From assembly GCF_910592395.1 (NCBI RefSeq), contig NC_088320.1:1736001-1800000 (forward strand): a stretch of 64,000 nt of DNA, given 5' to 3'. How positions within the stretch are numbered: the stretch's first letter is position 1; each line of letters opens with the position of its first letter. The notes under the pieces were generated by a model. The model saw nothing but the letters and a program-made list of their open reading frames with translations. It did not search any database and was not told where the DNA came from. The position numbers and the translations under genes were made by a program. Origin of the DNA: Lineus longissimus (taxonomy: Eukaryota > Nemertea > Pilidiophora > Heteronemertea > Lineidae). Positions 12,593 through 25,500 of this stretch are shown in pieces.

Positions 12593-15039
12593 AGAGAACC
12601 TTCTATCTCTAGAAGCCTGTCATCAGGTCAAGGACATAACGTAAAAAGATGGTAACAGTAGTGGCTAGGTAAAGGATAACATTTGGCCTATCAATGGAAT
12701 CAAGCCAAGGGTGGAGGACGGTACAAGCTAATAGCCAATATTATGGCCATTTGCGTCAATCTTTGCCTTTGCAGTGTAAAAAGAGTAAAGTCTTTTCAAC
12801 ATGGCAAATTGTCAAAGCCCATACTAGTCACACCATCTTAAACATTCTATTATTTTAGATACGACTCCATCTGCGTCCCGCAGTCTCGATACCAACCAAG
12901 GGGGTCATTAGCATTAACTAACATCGGGTTCATTTTCTCTTTAAAACAACATGTAATCATGATAAAACACTTTTGTAATAAAGAAGAATTTCAAGTGGAA
13001 GGGTGATGTTTTAAATGATGATTTTCAAAATCATTGTCGACTTTGACAAAATGAGACGCAATAACCAATTTTCCCGTCCTGATGTTGCTGAAGGAACAAC
13101 CTGGTCCCCATTTCTCTCAAGATGTCAATCAATAAGTAAGGAGTGGAAAGATGAGTAAATTAGATTCTGTGCTAATGAACCCCACAGAGACATCGATGGG
13201 GAGTTTATCAGCAGTCCTGAATACTGAGGGGATCTGGAGACATCTGCAATTAACCCGACGGACGGTATCTGGCAGACAGCAGGAATGGAGGAGTCTCTTT
13301 TTTTTCTTTTTTTTTTTTTTTTTTTTTTTTTTTGGAATGGACAGACTATATTCTATCAGTACTCTCAAATTGTTGTAATGATACCAGCTTGACTTTACCT
13401 TGTTGGGCCTAGAAATATCATAGACTTTTCCCAATAAATGAAATATCATGGCGATGCAGGTAACTATCTGAAAGGGGGACTATGACTTTGTATGGGCGGG
13501 AACTAGCGGCTGGAATAATGTTATGTAACAAATAATGTTATGCAGCACTAGACTATCATAACAAGTGTTGATTTCAATTTCCAACTGAATTCATACACAA
13601 TGAGCAATAAAACGCAACTCAATAACGCTTCCTTTTGATATAATGCCAAATTGATTTGGGAGTGGCAGTCGAACAAGGCAGCGGAAATGCCAAGACCTAA
13701 ACAAGTCAAATAGTGACAGCTCATGACTGTACAAAGAACACGACCACATAACAAAATTTATTGGTTTTACGCGAGTGCAAAAGTCACGACAAGTGCGCTC
13801 GGATTTCACGCCTGTATAGTCAGTTCTGTATTGAGTTTAGCGGACGATCAGTAGCATTGATTAGTTTCTTTAGACACACTTGTCAGTTGCTTCGGCCGGT
13901 CTTTCATTTGTCGGAAACGGCATGTCAACGTTACGTTTTAGACATACAGACTGTAGACGCCTACGTTCCGATACAGTTGAATATGATTGAAACGGTTCAA
14001 TATTTCCGCGCTGAAGGTTGGTGCATTCCAGCTCTTTCATGGCTGTTGCTCTAAAGATGCACCAGCAATGATAGCAGAGGCCAATCTGCCTCAGTTCTTT
14101 TCAAAATACAACTTCTCTAACACGGACATGCCAGCCTTAACAGAATGCTTCCTTTTGAATAGAGAGGTGTCCTGATAAATATATATAAAGAGGTAGCCTA
14201 GCAAGAACATTTTACAAGAAAATGAGTAGGTCTATCGTATAAATTATCATCATAGTTGCTGGTCCTACCTGGTTCTGTTAGTTGACCGTTACCACCTACA
14301 AAAAATAGAAAGAACAAGGACTGATCAACCTCCATTCCACATGATCTTTGCCCATCTTCTCCGCTGAAATGCTCTTATATTTATAGATATTTAGGTCAAT
14401 AGGTCAACTGAGTAGCTAGTCTGTTGTCTCCCATATGCCACTATTGCCAGCTAATGATATAATGCTAACCCAAACCAGGGGAACATGTACCTTGCCGGCT
14501 GTCCGATGTTTTCAAGGCATTTTCATCATCAGGAGATATCAGACATAGATAATGTGTGTAGTCTAAGGCATCACTAGTGCACCAGATAGCAGCACCTCCC
14601 TGGACTTCTCCATCGAAATCGGCGCTGTGTTACCACCAAGTCTATAGGCCTACATATTCTTAGAGAGTAGGCCTAACCACCACTATTATAACAACAAACC
14701 ACGCCTTCTACTTAGAAATAACCATGTTTTGACCACGTCAAGTGTTTGTTATGATGCTGACCTGTATCCTTCAGTCTTGCTTGCAGAATTAACACGTGAA
14801 ACGCTTCAGATTCATGACGATTTAAAAAACGTGCAACACGTGATGAACGGAACCATGGGAACGCAAATGCTCATCCCGTTCCCGTCGTTCCGCCATATGG
14901 TGATTTTCCTCTGCAGCCGTAATGGTCCATACATCCATGGTTCATCCAGATTATTTCGCCAATTCGGAAAGTTTCTCCTTTCACACCTGCAGAATCAACT
15001 GCGCCCCTCCTCCCTTACGAAAAAGATCTCAGATTTACC
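12593..15039. other. Gene-free interval with a poly-T tract
   Basis: A T-rich homopolymer lies at about 13288-13333. Open frames through it give artificial poly-Phe or poly-Lys. I recognise no exon in this stretch. Confidence 0.5.
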
Positions 15040-15160
15040 ATGCTCACCATGGTGAATTCACCGTTCACCATGGTGAATTCAGAGTTTACGTAGAATTTAC
15101 CATGCTCACCATGGTAAATATTTCTCACCGTCCCAATGTTCACCATGGTGAAGTGCTGTC
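15040..15160. repeat. Cluster of four CACCATGGT palindromes
   Basis: The self-complementary word CACCATGGTG, twice extended to TTCACCATGGTGAA, occurs at about 15048, 15066 and 15142, with a one-base variant (CACCATGGTA) at about 15107. The spacing is irregular and no gene is nearby. It may be a degenerated repeat or a cluster of binding sites; function is unknown. Confidence 0.6.
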
Positions 15161-15519
15161 TGTTTGCCACTGATGGTGAATTGTCAATTGCCATCCCCTT
15201 TAAACATCCTGGCAGCAGTGGTTTTCAATCTACTCCGCCTCTCGATATGACGAAGGAGTATAAAAAGCCTGAATCTCAGTATGCCCTTTAACTAATTCTG
15301 ATTGGAGAAGTCACGGTCTGACAGAAATACTTTTCCACCCCATACGAATCATCCTCGGATGTACTCGAACGCCCGGAATCAGTGCGTGCTGCAGTTTGAA
15401 AAGATTTGTTTCGGTGGTTTTATTCAAGATATAATAATGATAATGATAATGATGAAAATAATAACATGAACATGAATGAATAGATAACAAGATAATGAAG
15501 AAAAAAAGAGAAAAAAAAT

Positions 15520-15592
15520 GTGGCAGATCCCCCGGGAGTCGAACCCGTGACCAGCCAACTCTAAGCGCTGTACCGTAAAGGCTTTCATGCTC
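15520..15592 (-). mobile_element. tRNA-like SINE fragment
   Basis: On the minus strand the perfect B box GGGTTCGACTCCC stands about 30 bases after a weak A-box-like stretch, and a T/A-rich tail follows. A functional tRNA is unlikely because no complete cloverleaf can be folded by eye. I read it as the head of a short interspersed element. Confidence 0.4.
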
Positions 15593-15702
15593 AAGTGGAG
15601 ATTTTTTTGCGTTTTATCAACGAGCCAGGTGATGCATGACGAGATGACATCCCTCCAATGTGTAGGTCGTCGCCATATTGAAAACGCGCCGGCGGGACGA
15701 CT

Positions 15703-15826
15703 TAATAGTGAGGTTTCGCAACCACCCGGTTAGGCCCTACGACGACGTTTATCTATTGTGTGCGTTTACCTGAACAATAGACGTCGTCGAAGGGCCTAAC
15801 CGGGCGGTTGCGAAACCTCACTATTA
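15703..15826. repeat. Hairpin with ~55-bp arms
   Basis: The left arm 15703-15759 and right arm 15774-15826 are near-perfect reverse complements (AATAGTGAGGTTTCGCAACC pairs with GGTTGCGAAACCTCACTATT) around a loop of about 14 bases. It sits at the left end of the foldback element and begins with the same GACGACTTA word as the arrays. It may be the left remnant of a nested foldback copy. Confidence 0.8.
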
Positions 15827-16157
15827 TTATGTCGGGGGGACGACTTATTATCTAGGGGGGGACGACTTAGTAAGTCGAGGGGGGACGACTTAGTAAGTCG
15901 GGGGGGACGACTTATTATCTCGGGGGGGGGGACGACTTATTATCTCGGGGGACGACTTATTATCTCGGGGGGACGACTTAGTAAGTCGGGGGGACGACTT
16001 ATTATCTCGGGGGGGACGACTTAGTAAGTCGGGGGACTTATTATCTCGGGGGGGACGACTGACTGTCTCATCTCTCTCACTATAATTATTGTCAACTACG
16101 TTGTAAACATAATGCTCAAAATTGATTCATGAAAAAGGCAGTAGGGCAATATTATTA

Positions 16158-16545
16158 TTAAGTTGTCAACATGGTGAGAGAGATGAGGAAGTCACAGTCA
16201 GGCCAAATCAGTCCTGGCTGCTCCACCGTGTTGACAACATGATGAGAGTGATGAGGAAGTCACAGCCAGGCCGAATCAGTCCTGGCTGCTCCACCGTGTT
16301 GACAACATGATGAGAGTGATGAGACAGTCACAGCCAGGCCGCATCAGTCTTCGCCGCACTGCCTAGTTATTGATATGGCGAGAGAGATGAGACAGTCACA
16401 GCCAGGCCAAATCAGTCTTGGCTGCTCTGCCAAGTTGTCAACATGGTGAGAGAGATGAGGAAGTCACAGCCAGGCCGAATCGGTCCTGGCTGCTCCACCC
16501 TGTTGACAACATGGTGAGAGAGATGAGACAGTCACAGCCAGGCCT
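16158..16545. repeat. Six tandem 68-bp repeats
   Basis: The word GTCACAG recurs at 16191, 16259, 16327, 16395, 16463 and 16531, exactly 68 bases apart. Each unit contains GAGAGAGATGAG and CTGGCTGCTC with few changes. The array forms the centre of the foldback element and has no link to the flanking GACGACTTA arrays. Confidence 0.85.
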
Positions 16546-17429
16546 CGCCCTCGCTTTCATAAGTCGTCCCCCCGACTTAATAAGTCGTCCCCCTGACTTA
16601 ATAAGTCGTCCCCCTGAGATAATAAGTCGTCCCCCCCGACTTACTAAGTCGTCCCCCCTCCCCCCCCCCCCCCCCCCGAGATAATAAGTCGTCCCCCTGA
16701 CATAATAAGTCGTTCCCCGACTTAATAAGTCGTCCCCCCCGAGATAATAAGTCGTCCCCCCCGACTTACTAAGTCGTCCCCCCCGAGATAATAAGTCGTC
16801 CCGCCAAGAATTTCTTTTTTTTCGATGTCCTTTCCCAGCCACCGTATGAATGAATATATTGGGGTGGAAAGCGCTCCTCATTAATTAAGTCTGGGAAAAA
16901 GTTATGAGTGTGGCGGATAGTGTTTATTTTTCTGAAAAATGGCTTAGACATTTATTTAAAAACATAAAACACTGAAAGGCGACACTAAAGGAGCTAGCAT
17001 TTGAATCGGGAAATGGAGATAGAAAGGGGTTAAACTGACTTGTTGTTGAATCGGGAGCTAGCATTTGAATCGGGAGCTATAGTGTCAACAATATGGGTTA
17101 AAACCAATCGATGGAGTTATCGGACTTTGGAGGGTTAATATTTGAAAGAAATCTGAATTGGGAACTGGGGAATACTTGCCTAACTCCCAGTTCCTTATTC
17201 GTGCCTGAAATGAAGGGCAAGAAACTCACAATTACTATGATTGACTTCCCTTTATTCTCAAAAACCTGATACATGTACTTATGATATGAAGGATTAATCC
17301 CAAACATAGAAAAAGCTTGCCAACAATGTCATCTTGGAATTGGCTTGGTGTCACTAAGGAAGTTTGGGCAACATTAAATAGTACTGTAAAGTCAGAGTGG
17401 AGCCATCAAGACTGTCCACTTGGTACATT

Positions 17430-17697
17430 TGAGTTGGTATGGCTACGGACTGAGTTTACAGTAAGATACCATTCACAAGTAGTATTTAATGTCTGACATT
17501 TAAGTTGGGATGGCTCCTGAACGAGTTTACAGTAAGATACCATTCACAAGTAGTAAATGTCTGACATTTAAGTTGGGATGGCTCCTGAACGAGTTTACAG
17601 TAAGATACCATTCACAAGTAGTAAATGCCCGACATTTAAGTTGGGATGGCTCCTGAACAAGTTTACAGTATGATACCATTCACAAGCAGTAAATGTT
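17430..17697. repeat. Four tandem ~68-bp repeats
   Basis: GTTTACAGTA starts at 17454, 17525, 17593 and 17661, giving one spacing of 71 and two of 68. Units contain ATACCATTCACAAG and ACATTTAAGTTGGGATGGCT. The sequence is unrelated to the 68-bp array at 16158, and the shared period is probably coincidence. Confidence 0.85.
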
Positions 17698-18526
17698 AAA
17701 TACAAGTCGTATGATTCAAAGACCATTTACAGCAAGAGATGGATTTACAGTATTCTTATATAAAATATTCACAGGACTTATCCTTTAATTGGTCATTTTC
17801 TAAATTTATCATACCGGGTAGATACAAAAATAGAATGTTTTATAAAATCTAGAGAAAATAATTTCTATTGTATACAAAATATATTGTTTCTACCAAAAAT
17901 AGATGCGCATCTAAACTATTTTTGTCTACAAGTTCCAATTTAGTAAACTGGATTCCACTCACCAAGACTGATATATTTCGGTACCTAACCTAGGAGGACA
18001 TTGAATATGTACAACAGATGAAGTGCAAGGTCACCAAAACTAATTAGTGCCAAAGTTTTGCTAGACAACTAAAAGATTGCCCGTTACATATGACTACTGA
18101 AGAAAGTAGGAAAACCCCATTTCAAAACTGAACTAATTAGAAAGTAATCATCACTTTGCTAATTATATCATATATACATCAGGTATGAGCAACAGTAAGA
18201 TTTCTCTCCGGCTAAGTAGATATGAGTTTGTAACTGGCTATGATATCTCCAGAGAACAGATTGTGACCAGGTGCTCATTCTGTTTCCTGTATTCCGTAAC
18301 AAGACACTGCTTCTTCCTTGTTTAAAGACCACCTGGAATCAGTTAGCACCACTACAACCAGCATGATAGAAACCTCACTATTTACGTTCTAAACCACTTC
18401 AAAACAAACAAGCATTACAATGGAATTCTCGAGGCAGATGACGATCACCAGCATGCTAATGAAAATGACTCAGAAAATACCATATTGTGTTATTCGCTAC
18501 AGTCTAGTTTCTGACTTCTGCATTCT
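17698..18526 (-). other. 3' flank of cubilin, probable 3' UTR
   Basis: This lies directly downstream of the cubilin stop codon on the minus strand, so it should contain the 3' untranslated region. An ATTAAA-type signal in minus orientation occurs near 17789, but the real cleavage site cannot be placed by eye. No other gene is seen. Confidence 0.35.
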
Positions 18527-19525
18527 TCAGGGACTGGATCGCCCCTTCACGTAGTTGAAAGCGAGTCTGAACCCAGTTCCTTGCGTTTTCCCATCAGACT
18601 TGTATCGGATGTACCCATCGTCTTCAAGGATTAGTTTGGACGGTTTCTCCTAAAAATAAATATGCAGAAAGTCAGTCATGGTCAGATTAACTGCAGATTT
18701 GGACAATGTCAATTGCGGATTTGGACGAGTTGTCCTCTCGACCAACATGGTGCAAGCATCGTGGGAGGTCATTTTTGCCCTTCAGTATCAACAACACCAG
18801 GCCTTTCGATTACATCATTTTCACACCGTTATACGGTGTAGGAAATTTGGCATGTCCCCAAATAAGGCCCTGAAAAAATGTAAAAAAAAAAAAAAATTTT
18901 TTTTTTTTTTGGGGGTAATTTGACCCCCTGAAGCGTTTTTTGACACCTTAAATGACCAAATCTCATCCTAAATGGCATAATTTGATACTTTTCATCCTGA
19001 AATTATGAGTTTTCAGGTACATGTGACAATGTCAGTCAATAAGGACGTCGATGTTCAGGCAAATTGGCACGACGAAATGTCCCCAAATTAAGCTAAAAGC
19101 AAAAAAAACATGTCCCCAAAATAGGCTAAAAAATACAGGGTTTAGAGGTCTCCATGTAATTGAAAGGCCTGAACACATTCAAATTCAATAAAACACACAG
19201 CAGAAATAACCTTAAGAATGACCCATTTCATGTGAAAGTATGGAAGACATCTGGCTAAAAAAGACTCAACTTACCACTCCACAATATTTGCCAAATATAG
19301 GCGCAGCTACCGATAAACCAGTCCTGACCTCGATGTAATTATTACCACATGTTCCCTGGGAGCCACCCATGTTGAAATCCAGGAATGTCAACTCGAGGTG
19401 CCCACTATCTCTTGTGTTGACAGGAGCATGAAGCAACCATACGCAGTCGCTGGCATCAGTGTCGTTACCCGGGTAACCAGGGCTGGTGAAACTTCCGTTG
19501 GAGGACGTCAGATTGCCACCACAAC
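18527..19525 (-). CDS. CUBN: Cubilin CUB27 (C-terminal), 2 exons
   Basis: Exons 19525-19275 and 18649-18527 (residues 3650-3772). Cysteines are [26 protein letters not shown] and GKYCGV. The last exon ends [17 protein letters not shown] and then TGA, so the protein stops about ten residues after the final strand, with no membrane anchor. The first exon carries three quarters of the domain, unlike most others. Confidence 0.93.
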
Positions 19526-22500
19526 CTAAGAGGAAAACAGATTAGTTGATTTTCCAATACATTTATCAGAGAGCACTCATCAGCTGCTGATCAAGTTTGA
19601 GTTTTCAATGAACTGTCATGACGGTTTTGACACTTCTCTAAAAAGTGGGAAAATTTCTCCATCCTGGAATACTCACTATAAGACAAGTCAATTTATACTC
19701 GTGATAGAAAAAGTTTCAATGACTCGTTGATTACCTGCTGTAGGAGATGTGATGTAGTTGATATCGAAGCCAGAGCCCGAAAGGGAAGGATCTGACCGGA
19801 ACTGGAGACGAAGGTGATTCAAATCCGTAAACAACGGATCAGGCAGAAGGAAGCCACAATATTGCCGAAGTAAGGTTGTATTGTCATTGATAGCTGGATT
19901 CTCAAACTAGAATGGAATACATCTCACACATTATTTAAGGAATTGAACCCTCGGCTTCGGACCTTGGTTGAGTTACCAAGACACTCTCGGGTGGAGCTAA
20001 AATACAGTCCAAACCCGAGCCGACAGGCGAGGGTTTGGACGAAATTTTAGCTCCACCCTCGAGTGTCTTGGTAACTCAACCAAGGTCCGAAGCCGAGGGT
20101 TCAATTTCTATTCTAAAATACCTCAAACTTAAAAAGATAGGCCACGAAATAACTTGAATATGTGCGAATTTGGCAAATTCCATCCATCTCCTGCCCGGAG
20201 CGCCGGTAGCGCCGTTGTTTACATTATGTTACGGCAGCGCGTATAGGAAGTCCGGATCGGCTCGCTCAAGTGACGCTAAAATCCGCGCAAATGGGCTATT
20301 TGGAGCGTTTTTCTCAGCAAATATGTGTAGTGCTCATTAAAAAACTTAGGGTGGTTGATGCTTCCTTGGCTGATTTGTGTTTGAAGCAGTGTTTTGAGAG
20401 CCTCAAACTTCTGAAGTGAGCTGTGTGCATGGTTCCACATTTTAGTGCAACCCGAGGGAACTTTGGTAGAGCATCTTGGTTGCGTGTCCAAAACACTCCA
20501 CTCTCAGAACGAGGCTTATGCATTTTCCATTTAAAAGTTGACTTTACGGTACCAAGGTATTTTAGAATACACATCATACACTCGTGAAAAATAACTTCAA
20601 GCCATGTTTTAATGTATTTTACAAATTTAGACTCAAAGGGAGAGCATGAGCATGGCACTTGTGGCCAGGATAAACCTCCCCTCACCACTATGCACCACCA
20701 CACGTAGTGTCGGGCAAAAGTTGGCCTCTATAAATGACATTCTCTGGTTTTGGGAGTTGTGGATTTTAGGTAAGCCTACAGTTACATTACGTATGAAAAG
20801 CCAACAATCTCATGCCCAATGTAGCCAGTTAATCTTTAACTTACCGCCAAGTAATCATATTTGCATTTCGAGTGCATTTCCACAGCAAACGTATTGAAGA
20901 AAACAGAAATTTTATGGCCAGGGGGAGCTTGGATGAACATCGTACAATTGGCATTGCGATCATAATTACCAGGCCAACCAGGGCTGTAGATGTGACCATT
21001 GTTACCGAAGTATGTTCGATTACATGCTGAAAACAACAATAAGTAGTTAAAGTAGGTTTGAACGACCCATTCACAATCCTGAAGTGAGATAAGCCAGTAA
21101 ATCATTTGCTGCAAGTGGTGTACTGATGTCACTCCCTTCAGAAGCATCTTTGAATATCTCCTTGGACACAGGCATGTCAGTGCATTGGCAATGCCAGATT
21201 ATAGTCAACTCCCAACAGCGCATATGTGACTCGCTCTACCAAAACTAGGCGCTTGTCACATCTGAACTCGACAGGTTGATACGGACTTGTTGTTCATTTC
21301 CCTATTGTAGACCTTTTGTGAAATGTGAGCAAATCAGTTTGTAATAGATTTCACAAAAGGTCTACAATAGGGAAATGAACAACAAGTCCGTATCAACCTG
21401 TCAAGTTCAGATGCGACAAGCGCCTAGTTTTAGTAGAGCGAGTCACATATTGGGTGATGTGGCAGATCTATCCAGTTTTAGGCCTACTTACTTGTTATTT
21501 CATAGGTCAGATTAAAACCTTTCCCAGAAGATGTCTGATCGGTCGACAGATCAATCTCGATCGAATTGTTCAAGGAATAGAACACGCGGGGCGTCTCTGG
21601 CCGGCAGAAATAGATGTTCTTGCCATTGATACCCTGAAAAGAAGCCAAGATAAATCAGCGTCAAATCCCAGATAAAGACTGCATGTATAGAAACCAAAAA
21701 ACTTTGGCCATGGCTAAATCACTCAAATTAAAAAAAACACAGCACGTGTAACTTAAGCATGCTGTCTATATCCCAACAGAAAAATTGTGAACACTGCCAC
21801 CAAAACAAGGCACTGTGTATAACCCACGCGACATTGTAATAGGTGTGATAAAACTTCCAACTCACCAAAGGCATATCCCTCACTTCTAGTGTCTGAGAAT
21901 AACCACACTTGATATTGAAGTCGGTCATGTTGACCATGATGTGTTTCCCGATTGGAGCCTCCACAATCCATCGACATCTTAAGCCATGCGGGTAGGGTTG
22001 GGGGTAGTTAGGTGACGAGATCTTGAAAGGCCCAGCTTTGGTTAAGTTGAAGAATCCACCGCAGCGTGCTAGAATTGAAGAGAAGGTGTTGAAGATTCAT
22101 GAGATGATTGACTACGATAGCATTTTGTCTATGCCAAGTTACCTCTGATATTTGTTTAACCATTGTGTCGTCTGTGCATAGGGTCTTGATTTTTAGCCAC
22201 ACCACGAGAGCTCGACCCTGCCAACTTCGATGGACTTTTCAGGCATTTACTGCCTGGGTTTCATATCAGAGTTTTCCTTCTCCTAGACTGGTTGCCTACC
22301 AGGGCTGAGGAAGCCTGTTCCCCCCTGATTCAGGTGGCACAGGATGCCAGTCGTCTCAAAAGACAATGCTGGTCCCAATCCTTAAATGTTTTAGATCCAA
22401 CTTACCGTCCTCTTGTACCCAGGATGCATTGAACCCTCGTCTGTTATCAGAGCTGTCCGACTTGAATCTGAGGTAGAGCCGATTAGACGATGCGGTAAAA

Positions 22501-25500
22501 GGTTGGGGCACTTGATCACCACAGAAACGACCAGCTAGCGGACTCTCAAATGTATAGCCATCCCTGATCTGAAATCGATGAGTCCATCAGATTAGCCCGT
22601 CAGAACTAATGATACATCATTATACTTGCAATAACCTTTTCCAGATTTTGCTTGAACAGGCATCCAACATCAACTGATTGTTATGCAACTCTCACAGAGA
22701 ACTATAAGCTACGAGCCTGAAAGTTTGTGCTTTTGAGGATTAACAGATAACAGATTTCAGAAATGGTCTAGTTATCATTGAAGCAATGCTTCACAACCAA
22801 CGTAACGTCGCCACAACAAGCACAGTAGCCAGCGACGTCAGACCTGTCACTTGAACAAAAACCATTCGTCAATTCACATCGTAACCCCACTGATGAGCCT
22901 TTGCGATGCAAAATAAATGAGGCGAAACGCGTCTGGAGGTCTATTTAAAAGTATCTACGCTTTAAGGAACTGTACACAGTGCCGCCTGTTCCCATATTTT
23001 CATACCTAGTTATCATTGAAGGACATTCCAGGCGTTTATTCAGAAATACCACAAACATAAACACTATTTACCTCCACAAAGTCATACCGACAGATATCTG
23101 CCATAGGGCCTTCAGTGTCAAATACGCTGAACGATAACTTGATCACTTTTCCAGTATCTGCCATAATCTGCCAGATACAGTCCTGATCAGTCTCATAGCG
23201 ACCATCGTAGTCGATGTCGATGGATGAGATGCGGCCAGTGGCGCCATTAAGGGTGCCTCCACAGCCCTGCTTGGTGCCTGAAATAACAACAGAAACGATG
23301 TTTACAGTCAAAAACATGAAGATTTAGAATCATCAAGAACTGAAACAGTAGTCCCTAATCTGCAGTACAGTAGTCCCTTATCTGCAGTACAGTGGTCCCT
23401 AATCTGCGGTACAGTAGTCCCTAATCTGCAGTACAGTGGTTCCTAATCTGCAGTACAGTAGTCCCTAATCAGCAGTACAGTAGTCCCTAATCTGCAGTAC
23501 AGTAGTCCCTAATCTGCAGTACAGTAGTCCCTAATCTGCAGTACAGTGGTCCCTAATCTGCAGTACAGTGGTCCCTAATCTGCAGTACAGTAGTCCCTAA
23601 TCTGCAGTACAGGAGTCCCTAATCTGCAGTACAGTAGTCCCTAATCTGCAGTACAGTAGTCCCTAATCTGCAGTACAGTAGTCCCTAATCTGCAGTACAG
23701 TGGTCCCTAATCTGCAGTACAGTAGTTCCTAATCTGCAGTACAGTAGTCCCTAATCAGCAGTACAGTAGTCCCTAATCTGCAGTACAGTAGTCCCCTATC
23801 TGCAGTACAGCACAGGTGACCAGTACAGATACTGTACATGAGCATTATCAATATCAAGATAAAGGAGGTGAGAATTAGGAGCATGCATTGGTGTTTGGCT
23901 TAAAGGAAGAGGCTTAATACTCACCGAAGGTTGTCTTGAAGGCTGCTGTGAACCCACCAAGTTGTACAGAGTGATCCGACTTGAAAATAACAAGCATCTC
24001 ATTTCCAGTAGTCCGTAAGGAGGCAGGTGCCACTTTACCACAGAAACGCCCTAGAGAGGGCGCAGCTGTCGTGTTGCCGTCAAAGACTTCGACGTAATCG
24101 AAAGAACAGGCGCTATGAAGTTCAATGTCGAACACATTGAATCTGGAATGATGGATGAAACAAGTCAATTGGGTACTTTTTAATTGCATTTCATAGGAGT
24201 ACTAGACTTTGTAGCAGACGTTGGGGTGTCTGCGTGCCTCTCATCATCATATTTGCAAACAAGTTTCAAACATTTTACCAAAAACCTACATGTCATTTGG
24301 CAAGTTTGATTGCAGGAGCACAACTTATCACAATCCCAAGGTTAATAGCCAAAAGTAGCTGCAACAGTCTGACCAAATCTACTCTTTCTGGTTCTAAATT
24401 CTGGCACACAACTATTTTCTTGCATAGAAACGGTCCCCATACTTAACATACAATGATTAGAAAGACCTGCTGTTTTGGCTATCATGGAAAAGTGAATGAT
24501 TTTTTCCCACTAAGGGACCGGCCGGGTCACAAAGCCCAGTACAGGCGGCGGGGGGGATGTAACTTACTTGAGTTCGACGGCTCTGTTCTCTTGGACGGTG
24601 ATCAACCAGGAGCAGTTGGCCGACTTGTGGTATTGAACGGGATGCTGAGGTGTCTGGATCTGCCCATAGCCGGCAGAGTAAACACCGCCACATTTTGACG
24701 CCCGATAATTAGCCAAGAAACCAACATCTCCAACCGTGGCATCTGACTTGAACCGGACAATCATATTAGCCCGCGTACTCATCGGCTGTGGTGCCTTGTT
24801 GCCACAGAATTTCCCGATAAGCTTTGCATCTGTTTCATTGAAGCCATCGTAAATGGCAACGTAATCAAATTTGCAGGCAATGTTATCTGAAGAAAAAATT
24901 ACTCTGTTATTAGAAATTCGAGGTATTCTCACCACATTCCTGAACCATGGTACCATAGAACTTTCCATCTTGATCTGTCAAGGTTAACATTCACATGCAC
25001 GTCGACTCATTCCAGACAAGAGCACACATCTGTGAATTTTAACCCTCGAAGCTTCAAGGCGCAGCCTTCCAATGAGGAATAGTCATGTCAATAGGTTTGA
25101 CTTGGTGGTGACTCCTCCATGGTTGTGACTGTCTCCAAACACTCTGCTTGATGCATCGTATGCCAACGAGATGTGTCTCACTTGGGCACTGCAATCAACT
25201 AAGTTTTGATGCATTTGAACTCTTTGACTGCCATGGTCACTAATCTACATGTAATTTCAAAATTAATCTCACACACTAACTAACTCACCAATCATCGTCT
25301 CAGAGTTGTTTGTGGCAATCTGCGCTCGTTCGATACCAAATTGGTCGTCATCAAACTCAAGTAAAATAAACTTCTGTGGATCAACGCTTATAGTGTAGTT
25401 ACAATCGAGTCCACCAGGGTAGCTACGGGGATGCATCGGAGACATGACTATTCCCTGTGCTTCAGTCAGCAAGTAACCGCAACCTGAGAATACAAAGTAG

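Larger units (their letters stand above)
15691..16805. mobile_element. Foldback element with tandem-repeat arms
   Basis: Both ends begin, reading inward, with GGCGGGACGACTTA (15691 rightward, 16805 leftward). The left side (15827-16058) is an array of GGGGGACGACTTATTATCTC-like units and the right side (16559-16803) is the same array inverted. Between them lie unrelated 68-bp tandem repeats. No transposase frame is visible. The shape recalls foldback transposons such as the TU elements described in sea urchins. I found no target-site duplication, so the exact ends are inferred. Confidence 0.6.

Noticed and set aside
13288-13333. Poly-lysine or poly-phenylalanine coding
   Set aside because: It is a plain T homopolymer tract.
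15520-15592. Functional tRNA gene
   Set aside because: Good B box but no complete cloverleaf or canonical A-box spacing; a SINE-derived fragment is more likely. The same applies to 9430-9474 and 50920-51005.
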